Positions 53,091-63,123 of a stretch of 64,000 nt of DNA are shown one piece after another. Positions within the stretch are counted from its first letter, which is position 1. The number at the start of each line of letters is the position of its first letter. This stretch comes from Shewanella subflava (GTDB lineage Bacteria > Pseudomonadota > Gammaproteobacteria > Enterobacterales > Shewanellaceae): contig NZ_JAPDMX010000025.1 of assembly GCF_025971955.1 (NCBI RefSeq), positions 1 to 64,000 of the forward strand, written 5' to 3'. The position numbers were made by a program, and so were the translations under genes. The notes below the pieces were generated by a model. It was not told the DNA's origin and did no database searches. It saw only the letters and a program-made list of their open reading frames with translations.

Positions 53091-54773
53091 ATGGATATCA
53101 CTAGTCATTTATTTCCTGCCATCAAAGCATTATCGATTATCACTTTATGTATCATCTTTTTCTCTCGATTAGGTGTTGGCACCATTGTGGGATTTATTGT
53201 GGCAGGCATAGTCTTAGGTCCTAATACACCGGGCCCGATCGCAGCGACTAATATTGATGCACTACAAAGCATTGCTGACTTTGGGGTGGTGCTATTTTTA
53301 TTTACTCTTGGTTTAGAAATGAAGCCACAGCAATTGTGGCAAATGAAAAAAACAATTGTTATTCAGGGGATTGGCCAGGTATTGGTAACCTCGGTCATAT
53401 TTTCTATTATAGGGACTTTGTTGGGGATAACCTGGCAAGTTGGTTTCATCATAGGGGCAATATTTTCACAATCATCAACGGCGGTTGTGATGACGTTACT
53501 GCAAGAAAAACGGCAATTGAATGCGCCACACGGTAAAAATATCTTCTCTAACCTCATGGCGCAAGATATGAGTGTGGTGCCAATTATGGCGTTGATCCCC
53601 ATTTTGGCTCACCAACAAAGCACTAGCGGTCAATCAGTAATCTACAACATTTTGTTGGTTTTGGGTTTTTTGCTGGCAATTTTTTTAATGGCTCGATATG
53701 TATTGCCACTATTGCTAAAGGTTTGCGCTTTTAACGATAACAAAGAAGGTTTTTCGTTAAGTTTATTTGTGGTGATTTTATTTACTGTGTGGTTATCGGT
53801 AAATGCCGGCGTATCAGAAACACTCGGTGCTTTTTTACTGGGAATGTTGCTGTCGACATCTGATTTTAGATTGATGCTAGAAGAAGTGGTATCACCATTG
53901 AAAAAGTTATTAATGGGATTGTTCTTTTTGTCAGTGGGAATGTCGATTAAACCTGATGTGTTACTCGATGATTTTGGGATCATTTTATTATGGTTGTCGG
54001 CTGTATTACTCGTCAAAACCCTAGTATTTATTTTGTTGGCATTAATTGATGGCAAAGAAATGCCGGTAGCGATTAAATCTGGTTTTGCACTTAACCAAGT
54101 GGGAGAATTTGCATTTGTGTTATTGGGGGTAGCAACATCGGCAGGCATGCTGGATGCGCATTCTAGTGCAGTCGGCCTTATCATTGTGAGTATCAGTATG
54201 ATTATGACGCCAATGATGAACCGTATCGGAGATGTGGTCGCGAGTAAATACTTGTCTACCATTGTTGGAGATAAGGTGGATATTGCGGTACCAGAATTAG
54301 TGATTGTAGGGTTAGACGAAGTAGGGCGCTTAATTGCGATGTTAGCTGAACGTGCTGGGATCAAGTATGTGGCTTTTGATAACGATTATGAATGTGTCAA
54401 AAGAGGTATCGCATTGGGCTTAAATGCCCATTATGGTGATATTTTGAATCGCGGCATTCAAGAAAAAGCCAAGTTAGCTGAAGCACAAGCGGCTTTTATT
54501 TCGATAACCAGTTCCGCTTTACTTAAAAAAATCGCGTTAAAACTTAAAAAGTATAAGCAGTTAGACATTTATGCCCGAACTAACTCTCGAATCGATGAGT
54601 TATTTTTAAAACAAAATGGCGTTAAGTATGCGGGTTCTGTGTATGTTGAAAGTACTTTACAAAGAGGGCGTGAGCTGTTGATTAACTTTGGTATTCCAGA
54701 GCAGGATTGCATGGCTTTGATCAATAGTGTCAAGCAGGAGATAAACCCTCAACCCATGAATATAAAAAGCTAA
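53091..54773 (+). CDS. CPA2 cation:proton antiporter with TrkA-N domain (Kef/YbaL-like)
   Basis: A 560-aa protein. Residues 1-380 form the Na+/H+ exchanger membrane domain (GVVLFLFTLGLEMKPQQLWQ, ... GAIFSQSSTAVVM, and FALNQVGEFAFVLLG). Residues ~400-520 form a Rossmann TrkA_N domain with LVIVGLDEVGRLIA and FDNDYECV. This is the layout of glutathione-gated potassium efflux proteins and YbaL. No ancillary KefF/G gene is next to it. Confidence 0.85.
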   Translation: MDITSHLFPAIKALSIITLCIIFFSRLGVGTIVGFIVAGIVLGPNTPGPIAATNIDALQSIADFGVVLFLFTLGLEMKPQQLWQMKKTIVIQGIGQVLVTSVIFSIIGTLLGITWQVGFIIGAIFSQSSTAVVMTLLQEKRQLNAPHGKNIFSNLMAQDMSVVPIMALIPILAHQQSTSGQSVIYNILLVLGFLLAIFLMARYVLPLLLKVCAFNDNKEGFSLSLFVVILFTVWLSVNAGVSETLGAFLLGMLLSTSDFRLMLEEVVSPLKKLLMGLFFLSVGMSIKPDVLLDDFGIILLWLSAVLLVKTLVFILLALIDGKEMPVAIKSGFALNQVGEFAFVLLGVATSAGMLDAHSSAVGLIIVSISMIMTPMMNRIGDVVASKYLSTIVGDKVDIAVPELVIVGLDEVGRLIAMLAERAGIKYVAFDNDYECVKRGIALGLNAHYGDILNRGIQEKAKLAEAQAAFISITSSALLKKIALKLKKYKQLDIYARTNSRIDELFLKQNGVKYAGSVYVESTLQRGRELLINFGIPEQDCMALINSVKQEINPQPMNIKS

Positions 54774-54790
54774 TTTTTGGGAGTTCAAAC

Positions 54791-54836
54791 ATGGGTGATT
54801 TATCGTGTAGCGGTGAATTTCATCGCCCATTTTTGT
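54791..54836. terminator. Terminator between the antiporter and lysR genes
   Basis: ATGGGTGAT / ATCGCCCAT pair over 9 bp with one G-T pair, 22-base loop, and TTTTTG after the plus arm. It separates the convergent genes. Confidence 0.55.
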
Positions 54837-54839
54837 TGA

Positions 54840-55742
54840 CTATTTTGATTGCTTTTGTTCGGTTTCAATATGCTGGTTAAGTAGGGTTAGTAACACTTCT
54901 GGGACAAACTTTCGTTGTGCGGTAATCGCGTAAAATTGCTCGTAAAGATCTGGTAGATGTTGATAAACCGCTAATACGCCCTGTTCTATTTCATCTTTTA
55001 CCACCACAGGTGGTAGCACCACAAGTGCACCACTGTCTCGTGCTAACAGCCGTAACATGGCCATGTCATCAGCTTCCGCTTTTATATCTGGTTGATATTG
55101 ATATGTCGCACACAAAGCATGAAAGGATGACCTTATCTCTGTGTTTTTAGCCGGCAATACCCAGCGCCTATTTTGATAGCCTTTGGGAAAGTTATCATCA
55201 ATTATGTTGCTAGACGGGCCTATGATGGCCAGTGGTTGTTTAGACACCAATTGTGTTTGCCATAATGGGTCTGTTTGATCTGAATTAATCGGTTGATTAG
55301 TCAGCACTAAATCTAATTCATGATTAGCTAACCCATTCAATAAGTGAGTTATTCCCTGAGAGCTTAAAGAAAAACTCACTTGCGGATTTTCCAGTAATGG
55401 ACTAATAAAACTTTCAATAAAATTTCGCGAAAGCGTGGTTAATACCCCAATAGATAAATGCTGCTTTTCGTTAATGCACCCTTTACGTAAAAAAGATTCC
55501 AGTTCTTCACCTTTGCTGAATATCTCGTTGGCGTAATCCAATACTCTGTGGCCATGAATGGTGAGATTAAGCCTGCGTCCTTTGCGCTCGAATAAGTCAA
55601 CATTCATGTTATGTTCAAATTGCTTAATTTGAGCTGACAACGCAGATTGTGAAATATGCAGATCTTTGGCCACTTGAGTGAGGTTGCCCACAACCGCAAT
55701 TCGCCAAAAATAATAAAGGTGGTGATAATTTAGTCGGCTCAT
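54840..55742 (-). CDS. LysR-family regulator, NhaR-like, divergent to dabBA
   Basis: A 300-aa LysR regulator. It has an N-terminal HTH (FWRIAVVGNLTQVAKDLHIS, then QSALSAQIKQFE) and a LysR substrate-binding domain. The N-terminus resembles NhaR. It is divergent from the dabB-dabA operon across 97 bp, and LysR regulators are often linked with dabAB, so it probably controls carbon uptake genes rather than sodium antiport. Confidence 0.85.
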   Translation of the reverse strand: MSRLNYHHLYYFWRIAVVGNLTQVAKDLHISQSALSAQIKQFEHNMNVDLFERKGRRLNLTIHGHRVLDYANEIFSKGEELESFLRKGCINEKQHLSIGVLTTLSRNFIESFISPLLENPQVSFSLSSQGITHLLNGLANHELDLVLTNQPINSDQTDPLWQTQLVSKQPLAIIGPSSNIIDDNFPKGYQNRRWVLPAKNTEIRSSFHALCATYQYQPDIKAEADDMAMLRLLARDSGALVVLPPVVVKDEIEQGVLAVYQHLPDLYEQFYAITAQRKFVPEVLLTLLNQHIETEQKQSK

Positions 55743-55839
55743 TTTAGTTAATCAAAACAGAACGTTTAGTTAGTTTATATATGTTTTTATTAAATATATA
55801 GCTTTGTCATACTCTTCCCACTAAATAAAGGGGAGTGTT

Positions 55840-57438
55840 ATGAATTTAGATCTAATATCCATAATGTTGTTGAGTATCCCAGTCACCTTGGTGCTGGCTA
55901 GCATCTGTAGCCAACGCATGAGCAATGACCAAAGAGGGATGTGGCTCGTCAATGCCAGCTACTTTATTGTGTTGTTATTCATTACCGCTGTGGTGATGAC
56001 GTTAAATAGTCCAAATATCAGCCCAGAAATCCAAGTCATTAGCCACACTAATATCAGTTTGATCATGCTAGGATTAGTGGTGTTCATGAGCGTGATTTTG
56101 ATCGCTTTCTCACGCAACTATATGGCAAGAGAGCCCAAAAATCGGACCTACTGGTTTTGGTTACTTAACACACTTGCAGCGGTATCTTTTGTGGTGATAA
56201 GTAATCACTTACTCCTGTTTTGGCTAGGTTGGGTGTTTATCAGCCTAGCGTTACATAAGCTGCTGACCTTTTATCCTGAACGGCCTCGGGCAGCGCTGGC
56301 TGCCCATAAGAAGTTTTTATTAGCCCGCTGTGCTGAGTTATCGTTATTCATCGCCATTGTATTGTTGTATCAGCAGCATGGCACATTGCTTATCAGTGAG
56401 CTAATGACTCACTTTATCTATGTGGCTAATGATGATGCACTGAATTTAACGGCCATAGAGCAGGTCGCTGCGGTGCTTATTGCACTGACTGCATTGATAA
56501 AATGTGCGCAATTACCGCTGCATGGTTGGTTAATTCAAGTGGTTGAAGCGCCAACGCCTATCAGTGCGTTACTGCATGCTGGAGTGATTAATCTAGGTGG
56601 TTTTTTACTGATACTGTTCGCGCCTCTGTTTATTCAATCTGTGGTTGCTCAGTGGCTAGTTATCATTGTGGCTGGTGGTACCTGTGTGATAGCCGCGTTG
56701 GTGATGGCCACTCGAATCAGCGTTAAAGTTCGCCTCGCTTGGTCGACGAGTGCTCAAATGGGTCTGATGTTACTTGAATGTGCATTGGGATTATTTGAAT
56801 TGGCATTGCTGCATTTAATCACTCACTCAGTTTACAAAGCATACGCATTTTTAAATTCTGGTAATGCCGTGTATGAGGATATTCAGGCTAGGCTTGCACC
56901 TGCAGCCATACCTAACTGGCAAGATTGGTTATTTGCTGGCTTATGTTCATCGGCCATGGTTATTGGCACTGTCAATCTGTTTGACTATCAAGGGGTATGG
57001 AGCGTATGGGTGTTATTCATATTGGCACTGACTCTGTTAATCGCCGAGCGTCATAATCTAGGGACGCAAACTCAATTTATGCCAGTACTGGTGACAAGTA
57101 TTTTGCTGCTGGTGAGTTATAGCACATTCAAAGGGGTGTTTGGTTTTATTATCCCCCATGTTCCAGCATTAAGTGTTGCTGCGTTCAGTGCCGCCGATGT
57201 GGTTAGCATGGCCCTGTTTATCAGCTTATTTTTATTGAGTTGGCTTGTGCGTTATAAGGCTGGCCACTCCAGTATAAAGCGACTGTCTATCATCTTGTTT
57301 GCCGGACTGTATTTAGATGAATGGTTAACTCGACTCACCTTAAAAATCTGGCCTATCAGATTACCTAACCAAGCCAAAATAAAAATATTGAACAGTACAG
57401 AACCCTGTAAAGAATCCAGCAAAGTTGAGGGAATTTAA
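55840..57438 (+). CDS. dabB: DabB, NuoL/Mrp-like membrane subunit of the inorganic carbon pump
   Basis: A 532-aa membrane protein of the proton-conducting antiporter/NuoL family. Typical pieces are ALIKCAQLPLHGWLIQVVEA, then PTPISALLHAGVINLGGF, and LAWSTSAQMGLMLLECALG, with H and K residues in transmembrane segments. Followed by dabA, it couples proton flow to bicarbonate/CO2 uptake. Start after AAGGGGAG. Confidence 0.9.
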   Translation: MNLDLISIMLLSIPVTLVLASICSQRMSNDQRGMWLVNASYFIVLLFITAVVMTLNSPNISPEIQVISHTNISLIMLGLVVFMSVILIAFSRNYMAREPKNRTYWFWLLNTLAAVSFVVISNHLLLFWLGWVFISLALHKLLTFYPERPRAALAAHKKFLLARCAELSLFIAIVLLYQQHGTLLISELMTHFIYVANDDALNLTAIEQVAAVLIALTALIKCAQLPLHGWLIQVVEAPTPISALLHAGVINLGGFLLILFAPLFIQSVVAQWLVIIVAGGTCVIAALVMATRISVKVRLAWSTSAQMGLMLLECALGLFELALLHLITHSVYKAYAFLNSGNAVYEDIQARLAPAAIPNWQDWLFAGLCSSAMVIGTVNLFDYQGVWSVWVLFILALTLLIAERHNLGTQTQFMPVLVTSILLLVSYSTFKGVFGFIIPHVPALSVAAFSAADVVSMALFISLFLLSWLVRYKAGHSSIKRLSIILFAGLYLDEWLTRLTLKIWPIRLPNQAKIKILNSTEPCKESSKVEGI

Positions 57439-57439
57439 A

Positions 57440-59887
57440 ATGAGCGCCATTAATCAATCTGCTTTTGTATTGCAGCTGACTGACAAGCAATTGTCACAAC
57501 TGACAGCCGCATCGCTTAACATTGCACCTGCTTGGCCGCTTGACCAAATGATAGCTGTTAACCCTTTGTGGCAAATGCGCGATCAACCTATTGAACAGGT
57601 CAGTGCACGTGTGTCCGCCCTTAACAACATTCATTATTTAATGCCACAACAATACTATGCTGAGCGATATGCTCAAGGTGAGATAAACCCTGCTGCACTG
57701 CGTTTAGCGGCCAAGCAGCAGCAAAGTGCTTTGTCGGTTGTCGAATTAGTCGATTATTTGGATCAGCCTATCTCTGCGGCCCATTGGCATAATATTGCTG
57801 ATTTACTCGATGCTCAGCGTGAACAGCATAAAATGACTTGGCGAGATGAAATTGTGCATCAGATTAGTCAGTTTTGTGCCGCTTATTATCAAAATAAAAG
57901 TCATCAGTCAGCGAGTTCAATTGATATTAATCAACAGGTTAAAGCCTCTAGTCTTTACTCTCATTGGCTTGAGATAACTCGTTATGACAAGGGATTGAGC
58001 ATTTTGATGGATGAACCTGGGTTAAATCAATGGTTTGCCCAGCTACCCCAAGAGCCTGAATTATTATTGGCACAAGCCCTTGATGAATTGCACATCACTG
58101 ATGAGTTGGTTGAGCCCTATGCCCATGCGTTACTGCTTGATATTAATGGTTGGGCATCCTGGATTGCATATTTGCGTTGGCAAGGCGAGTTATATTCAAC
58201 CCCAAATAATGACATGTTGCAGCTAATCGCCATCCGGATGGCCTGGGAGTTAGTGATTTGGCGCTATGTAAAAGCGCAGCAACATCATCGTTTCACTGCA
58301 TTAGCTGCGGCCTGGTTAACTGAGAAAAACCAGTTACCACATTTGATTAGGCAGCATGAACAAATTAATAAGCCCCTTTGGGTATGGGCGAAGGCCGCCG
58401 AACTCAGTTATCAAAACTGTCTAAATACTCAATTAGTCAGTGCTGATAAGCAAACTGTTACCACTGCAAAATTACAAGCGGCGTTTTGTATCGATGTGCG
58501 TTCAGAGGTGATAAGGCGCGCATTGGAGGCTCAAAGTAATGATATTCAAACCATAGGTTTTGCAGGTTTTTTTGGATTGCCAATTGAATATCAGCCTAAG
58601 GGCAGAACCTTGGCAAGGCCACAATTACCAGGATTACTGAAACCCATAATCAGAGTATCTCAAATAGCAGATACTCCAGTGCAAACAATAAATACTAAAG
58701 CCCGCTGGCAAGCCTGGACTCAATCCGCACCGGCAGCTTTTTCAATGGTGGAGTCGATGGGGTGGTTGTATGCCTTTAATTTGCTTAAAAAGTCCTTTTT
58801 TGCAAGTGGATGTGCTCATCCCATAAATCGATTAACCCATCAAACCCATTGGCATTTAGAAAAAGAGTCGCAGCCATTATCCGTGAGTGATAAAGCTCAG
58901 TTAGCACAGGGGATTTTATTGGCCATGGGCTTAACTGAATTTGCTACAACCGTGCTATTAGTGGGGCACGGTAGTCACACAACCAACAATTTACATGCCG
59001 CGGGGTTAGATTGCGGCGCCTGTGGCGGCCAAACCGGCGAGGTCAATGTGCGCGTTTTAGCCCAGCTACTAAACGATGTTGAAGTGAGGGTTGAGCTAGA
59101 GCGGTTAGGAATTCAGCTTCCTACCACCACCCGTTTTGTGGCCGCACTGCATAATACCACAACCGATCGTATTGAGTGTTTTGCCTCTGAGTTAGAGAGT
59201 GAAGTGGTTTTATGGTTACAAGGTGCAACGGCTTTGGCGCAACGTGAACGGATAGTGAATATCGCACCGCAGATGCAAAAGCGTTCTGCCCAAGCATTAG
59301 ATAAATTTTATCAAAAGCTAAGCCGTGATTGGTCGGAAGTTCGCCCTGAATGGGGGCTGGCCAACAATGCGGCGTTTATTGTTGCTCCACGCAGTTGGAC
59401 GCGTAACATTGACCTAAAAGGTCGTTGCTTTTTGCATGATTATCAATGGCAAAACGATCAAAAATTTGCATTGCTGACATTAATCATCACCGCACCTATG
59501 ATTGTGACACATTGGATTAACATGCAATATAACGCTTCGGTTGCCGATAATCACAAATATGGCAGTGGCAATAAATTACTCCATAATGCTGTTGCTGGTC
59601 ATATTGGTGTATTTGAAGGAAATGGCGGCGATTTGCGCATAGGCTTGCCTATGCAGTCGGTGCATGATGGTAAAAAGTGGATGCATCAACCACAACGCTT
59701 GAGCGTATATGTTGCCGCGCCAAGGCAAGCTATCGAACAGATTGTCGCAAAACATGACAATGTGCGTTGGCTAGTGGATAACGAATGGTTGTATTTACTT
59801 CGCTGGGCTGATGATGCGGTTATTGAGCGTTATTATCAGGGGCGGTGGCAGGTTCAAGAGGTTAACACTCACGAATCTTTGTACTAG
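57440..59887 (+). CDS. dabA: DabA, zinc beta-CA-like subunit of the inorganic carbon pump
   Basis: An 815-aa member of the DUF2309/UPF0753 family. Zinc ligands can be placed: C350 and D352 (FCIDVRSE), H510 (VGHGSHT) and C525 (LDCGACGG). The H-to-C distance of 15 equals that of Halothiobacillus DabA (H524, C539). It acts with DabB as a one-way carbonic-anhydrase-like pump. ATG 57440 is chosen since GAGGGA precedes it at 8 bp; it overlaps nothing downstream, and dabB ends 1 bp before it. Confidence 0.93.
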   Translation: MSAINQSAFVLQLTDKQLSQLTAASLNIAPAWPLDQMIAVNPLWQMRDQPIEQVSARVSALNNIHYLMPQQYYAERYAQGEINPAALRLAAKQQQSALSVVELVDYLDQPISAAHWHNIADLLDAQREQHKMTWRDEIVHQISQFCAAYYQNKSHQSASSIDINQQVKASSLYSHWLEITRYDKGLSILMDEPGLNQWFAQLPQEPELLLAQALDELHITDELVEPYAHALLLDINGWASWIAYLRWQGELYSTPNNDMLQLIAIRMAWELVIWRYVKAQQHHRFTALAAAWLTEKNQLPHLIRQHEQINKPLWVWAKAAELSYQNCLNTQLVSADKQTVTTAKLQAAFCIDVRSEVIRRALEAQSNDIQTIGFAGFFGLPIEYQPKGRTLARPQLPGLLKPIIRVSQIADTPVQTINTKARWQAWTQSAPAAFSMVESMGWLYAFNLLKKSFFASGCAHPINRLTHQTHWHLEKESQPLSVSDKAQLAQGILLAMGLTEFATTVLLVGHGSHTTNNLHAAGLDCGACGGQTGEVNVRVLAQLLNDVEVRVELERLGIQLPTTTRFVAALHNTTTDRIECFASELESEVVLWLQGATALAQRERIVNIAPQMQKRSAQALDKFYQKLSRDWSEVRPEWGLANNAAFIVAPRSWTRNIDLKGRCFLHDYQWQNDQKFALLTLIITAPMIVTHWINMQYNASVADNHKYGSGNKLLHNAVAGHIGVFEGNGGDLRIGLPMQSVHDGKKWMHQPQRLSVYVAAPRQAIEQIVAKHDNVRWLVDNEWLYLLRWADDAVIERYYQGRWQVQEVNTHESLY

Positions 59888-60510
59888 GTTGCATCAGTTT
59901 GGTGAGTGAGTGTCCCTTGCTCACCTTTAATTCTATAAGGTGAAATAGTCGATTTATTTTTATAGTGACATGTTAAATTAATCGCGCCAGTAAAAAGTGA
60001 TAAGTCATCTACATCCCTAACGGCATGCTGATTTAGGGCTAAAAGGCGGCCAAATTGACTCGATAATTCCAAAATATCTGTTTTCTGATTTTCACTTCAA
60101 TGCCAGATTATCAAATAACGCCACTTAAATTGCGCGCAAAAATGAACCGTAATAAGTGATTAAGTTTCAGTTTTGTTATAAATTAACCATCATTTTTAGA
60201 TGCCGCTCTGTTTACCTCAATGAATATCAAAGGGGTTATTAGCGCCCATATTGCGGGCGTTTTAAGCGAATTTACTCAAGATTTATTTATCAATTACTGC
60301 GATGATAAATCTTTTGCAGGGTAAAACATCGCGCCAGAGTGCTTAATGGATTCACCACATATTGAATGAGCCATTTAAGTCAAAAAATATCGAGTTGAAT
60401 TAATTTCACCAGCATGGATGGGCAATGCAGAGCTTTTTGCCGTTTGAATTTATGCTAATATGCCAGAGTCTTTGATTAACGTTCATTATTGTTTTTTTAT
60501 TGGGATAGTT
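59888..60510. other. 620-bp gap between dabA and nagB
   Basis: No gene that I can support. A 62-codon minus-strand frame exists at 59884-60072 without a ribosome binding site and overlaps the dabA end, so I leave it out. The region should include the dabA terminator and the nagB promoter. Confidence 0.4.
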
Positions 60511-61311
60511 ATGCAAATTATTATTTTAGAAAATGCTCAGCAAGTTGCGAGCAATGCAGCGCAATGGGTTGCAGAAGTCATCAAACAAAAAACAAATCCG
60601 GTTCTAGGTCTTGCAACGGGTAGCACGCCGATTAGTTTATACAAATTGCTTGTTGAACAGCATCAACAAGCGCAATTAAGCTTCGAAAATGTGACTACAT
60701 TTAATCTGGATGAATATCATAATATTGAAGCGGAAAATGCCCAAAGCTACCGTAGCTTTATGAAAGAAAATTTGTTTGATCATGTCAATATTGATCAAGA
60801 AAAGACATTTTTACCAACTTGTCGCAGCGATCAAAATCCTCGTGTTCAAGGTCTTGCATACGAAGAGCAAATTAAAAATGCTGGTGGCATAGATTTACAA
60901 ATTTTAGGTATTGGTGCCAATGGGCACATCGGCTTTAACGAACCGACATCAAGCCTTGCGTCGCGTACACGCATTAAAACCTTAACCAAGCAAACGTTAC
61001 AGGATAACAGCCGCTTATTTAAAAAAGATGAATACCAACCGACTATGGCAATGACCATGGGGATCGCAACGATTCTTGATGCGCGATATGTGTTGCTTAT
61101 GGCAACGGGTAAAAATAAAGCTGCAGCGGTTAAGCAAATGATCACAGGTCCAGTTACGGCCATGTGTCCAGCGTCTGCCTTACAAATGCATGAAAATGCA
61201 ATTATTCTTATCGATAAAGACGCTGCGAGCGAATTAACCGAGCAAGAATACTTCCAATGGGCAAACCAAGAGCACCAAAAAATTAATCAAACCTTTGGAT
61301 TATTCATTTAA
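60511..61311 (+). CDS. nagB: NagB, glucosamine-6-phosphate deaminase
   Basis: A 266-aa protein, the length typical for NagB; ATG 60511 is preceded by GGGAT and starts the family N-terminus MQIIIL. Motifs: LGLATGSTP, FNLDEYHN with the catalytic Asp, GIGANGHIGFNEP. It converts glucosamine-6-phosphate to fructose-6-phosphate and ammonium in amino-sugar catabolism. It is alone here, without nagA or a transporter. Confidence 0.95.
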   Translation: MQIIILENAQQVASNAAQWVAEVIKQKTNPVLGLATGSTPISLYKLLVEQHQQAQLSFENVTTFNLDEYHNIEAENAQSYRSFMKENLFDHVNIDQEKTFLPTCRSDQNPRVQGLAYEEQIKNAGGIDLQILGIGANGHIGFNEPTSSLASRTRIKTLTKQTLQDNSRLFKKDEYQPTMAMTMGIATILDARYVLLMATGKNKAAAVKQMITGPVTAMCPASALQMHENAIILIDKDAASELTEQEYFQWANQEHQKINQTFGLFI

Positions 61312-61355
61312 TCGGTTTGACTGAATGTCAGGGTTAACCTGGCAAATCGCTTTCT

Positions 61356-61388
61356 AAAAAGTCATGTTGAATAACATGGCTTTTTTTT
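61356..61388 (+). terminator. Terminator of nagB
   Basis: AAAAGtCATGTT-gaat-AACATGgCTTTT followed by eight Ts in total, 45 bp after the nagB stop; one mismatched pair (T-G) in the stem. Confidence 0.85.
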
Positions 61389-61695
61389 GGGGAAAATTTA
61401 ATCGCTTTTATGCGTATTGCATCGTCTGCTTGGTAATTTTCGTTGCGGGCTTTCGGGCTTGATGGTTTAGACATTTAAGCATTGTTATTGAGCTTGCACC
61501 CTGAGTTATGAGTTCATCGCTACTTCAGAGGGGCTGATTGGCGTTACGATATCACGCATTCAATCGCAACAGATTAATAGTGTTTAACCCAACGCTTTGA
61601 ACATGGGGTAGGAAATGAGGATTTTTGCCTTTGGCTTTCCCTCATCCTCGCTTACCTGATATTCTTAGCACACAATGGGTTTTTAGGCAGTGAAC
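61389..61695. other. Gap between nagB terminator and holD-like gene
   Basis: About 300 bp with no gene seen; presumed promoter of the next gene. Confidence 0.3.
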
Positions 61696-62046
61696 ATGGA
61701 AAAATCAGCATTTCTTGATGCGATGAACATTACTCGTTGGCGCAGTGCCGATAAACCGGGTAAACCTTTTTTAGTATTGCATGATATTGATGCTGATTTG
61801 TCTGCGCAGTCGTTTATTGAACAGGTGCTTGGCCTGATCAATGTCACGCTTGAGCAATGTGATTTTGACTGTGAAATGCATAAAGGCCCACAGGTTGTTT
61901 GGGATATGCGTAAAACCAAACGTCGTCCACGGGTCGCTTGGCTTGTGAGTGCACCGCTTGATGATGTGATGCAAAATGGCGATGAAAAACGTCAACTTTG
62001 GCAGCAAATATGTCAGGTGGTAAATAAACAGCAAAATGACGGTTAA
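61696..62046 (+). CDS. holD: Probable DNA polymerase III psi subunit
   Basis: A 116-aa protein from ATG 61696. The N-terminus EKSAFLDAMNITRWRSAD recalls the HolD start (...YLQQLGITQW), which binds the chi subunit, and the C-terminus RQLWQQICQVV recalls HolD's ALWQQIC. In between similarity is low, as in the rest of this fast-evolving family. A rimI partner, often next to holD, is not present here. Identification is from motif memory and so moderate. Confidence 0.5.
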   Translation: MEKSAFLDAMNITRWRSADKPGKPFLVLHDIDADLSAQSFIEQVLGLINVTLEQCDFDCEMHKGPQVVWDMRKTKRRPRVAWLVSAPLDDVMQNGDEKRQLWQQICQVVNKQQNDG

Positions 62047-62085
62047 GTGGCAGGCACTTATATTACGACATACTCGTTAACCTTG

Positions 62086-62126
62086 GTGTTCATATTCTTT
62101 CATATTTATTTCTTGTCAGTTCATAT
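62086..62126 (+). promoter_or_regulatory. Tor boxes upstream of torF
   Basis: Three decamers resemble the TorR box CTGTTCATAT: GTGTTCATAT (62086-62095), TCTTTCATAT (62096-62105) and CAGTTCATAT (62117-62126). A weaker one, CCATTCATAA, follows at 62139. Their number and order resemble TorR-regulated tor promoters. Confidence 0.75.
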
Positions 62127-62193
62127 CCATCCTAATAGCCATTCATAAGTTTTCCCTATAGTCATCCTATCAATAATAAGTAGTAAACATAGG

Positions 62194-62952
62194 GTGATAA
62201 TTATGAACAAAATACATCAACTGACTCAATCGGTTTTAGTTGGCAGCTTACTATTATCAGCTGTGCCATTTGCATTTGCCGCAGATGATGCCGAGGTGTT
62301 TGGCGGTAAAATTAGCGGTAACATGACTTTCGCGTCTGATTATGTGTTCCGTGGTGAATCTGAAACCATGGACGGCGATGTTCCCGTGGTGCAAGGCACA
62401 TTAGGTTGGGCTAATGATGATGGTTGGTACACGGGCGTTTTTGCTTCAAATATTAAGTTTGCCGATCCTAATTTGGAAATTGTGACCGCGCCATACATTG
62501 GTAAGGCTGGCGAGTTTGGTGAGAGTGGTATTACCTATGACGTGATGGTGTTTTCTTACCTTTACCCAGGGGCGTCGTACTCAAATTATACCGAATTATG
62601 GATTAAAGTCGGCAAGCAGTTTGGTCGTGCCAATGTGCAACTAGAAGTGACGCCAACGGTGGATGACTGGTTTGGTGTTGATGGTTGGCAAGGGGTGAAT
62701 TACGCGATACACCCAAGCTATCAATTTGACAGTGGCTGGAAAGTATCTGGCAGCGTGGGTTATCAGGATTTAGATGGCGAGGGAGCAGAAGGTTGGGGGC
62801 ATTGGAACCTAGGTGTCAGTAAAGCCTATGCAGGGATTAATTTCGATGTGCGCTACCATGGCAGTAACGTTGAGGCTGATCATAAAGTGTATGGCACCCA
62901 AACCGACATTTTTGATGATCGCTTGGTGTTAGGCATTAGCAAAAGCTTCTAA
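62194..62952 (+). CDS. torF: TorF family outer-membrane porin
   Basis: A 252-aa protein with a signal peptide ending FAFA|ADD, followed by the YVFRGES signature of the CHP02001/TorF family near 45-50, and alternating beta strands to the end (LGISKSF with terminal Phe). In Shewanella, TorF is a TorR-regulated outer-membrane protein related to TMAO respiration. Tor boxes lie just upstream. ATG at 62203 (MNKIHQ) is the more likely start since AGGGTGATAATT precedes it; the frame begins at 62194. Confidence 0.85.
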   Translation: MIIMNKIHQLTQSVLVGSLLLSAVPFAFAADDAEVFGGKISGNMTFASDYVFRGESETMDGDVPVVQGTLGWANDDGWYTGVFASNIKFADPNLEIVTAPYIGKAGEFGESGITYDVMVFSYLYPGASYSNYTELWIKVGKQFGRANVQLEVTPTVDDWFGVDGWQGVNYAIHPSYQFDSGWKVSGSVGYQDLDGEGAEGWGHWNLGVSKAYAGINFDVRYHGSNVEADHKVYGTQTDIFDDRLVLGISKSF

Positions 62953-63067
62953 ATCTAAATGGGTTTTATCTTAGGATCTGCTAGGCGCTGTAGTGTGTGC
63001 TGAACAGGTCCTTTTTTATCGTCATTTTATGGTTTTCCCCGCATTAGTTGATTATCGCTATATCCAT

Positions 63068-63087
63068 ATATGAAAAATTATGAATAA
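63068..63087 (-). promoter_or_regulatory. Inverse tor-box-like pair before torR
   Basis: On the minus strand, two TTCATA-containing decamers (complements of ATATGAAAAA at 63068-63077 and TTATGAATAA at 63078-63087) resemble weak tor boxes. They could provide autoregulation of torR. A by-eye match. Confidence 0.4.
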
Positions 63088-63123
63088 TAACGGGTATCAA
63101 TTTCACCCAATCTGGAAAATGAA

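Noticed and set aside
53642..54364. 240-codon minus-strand frame inside the antiporter gene
   Set aside because: It is antisense to a well-supported CPA2 antiporter and has the Thr/Ser/Asn/Ile-rich composition of a reverse-frame shadow.
59884..60072. 62-codon minus-strand frame after dabA
   Set aside because: No ribosome binding site, overlaps the dabA stop, no recognisable motif.
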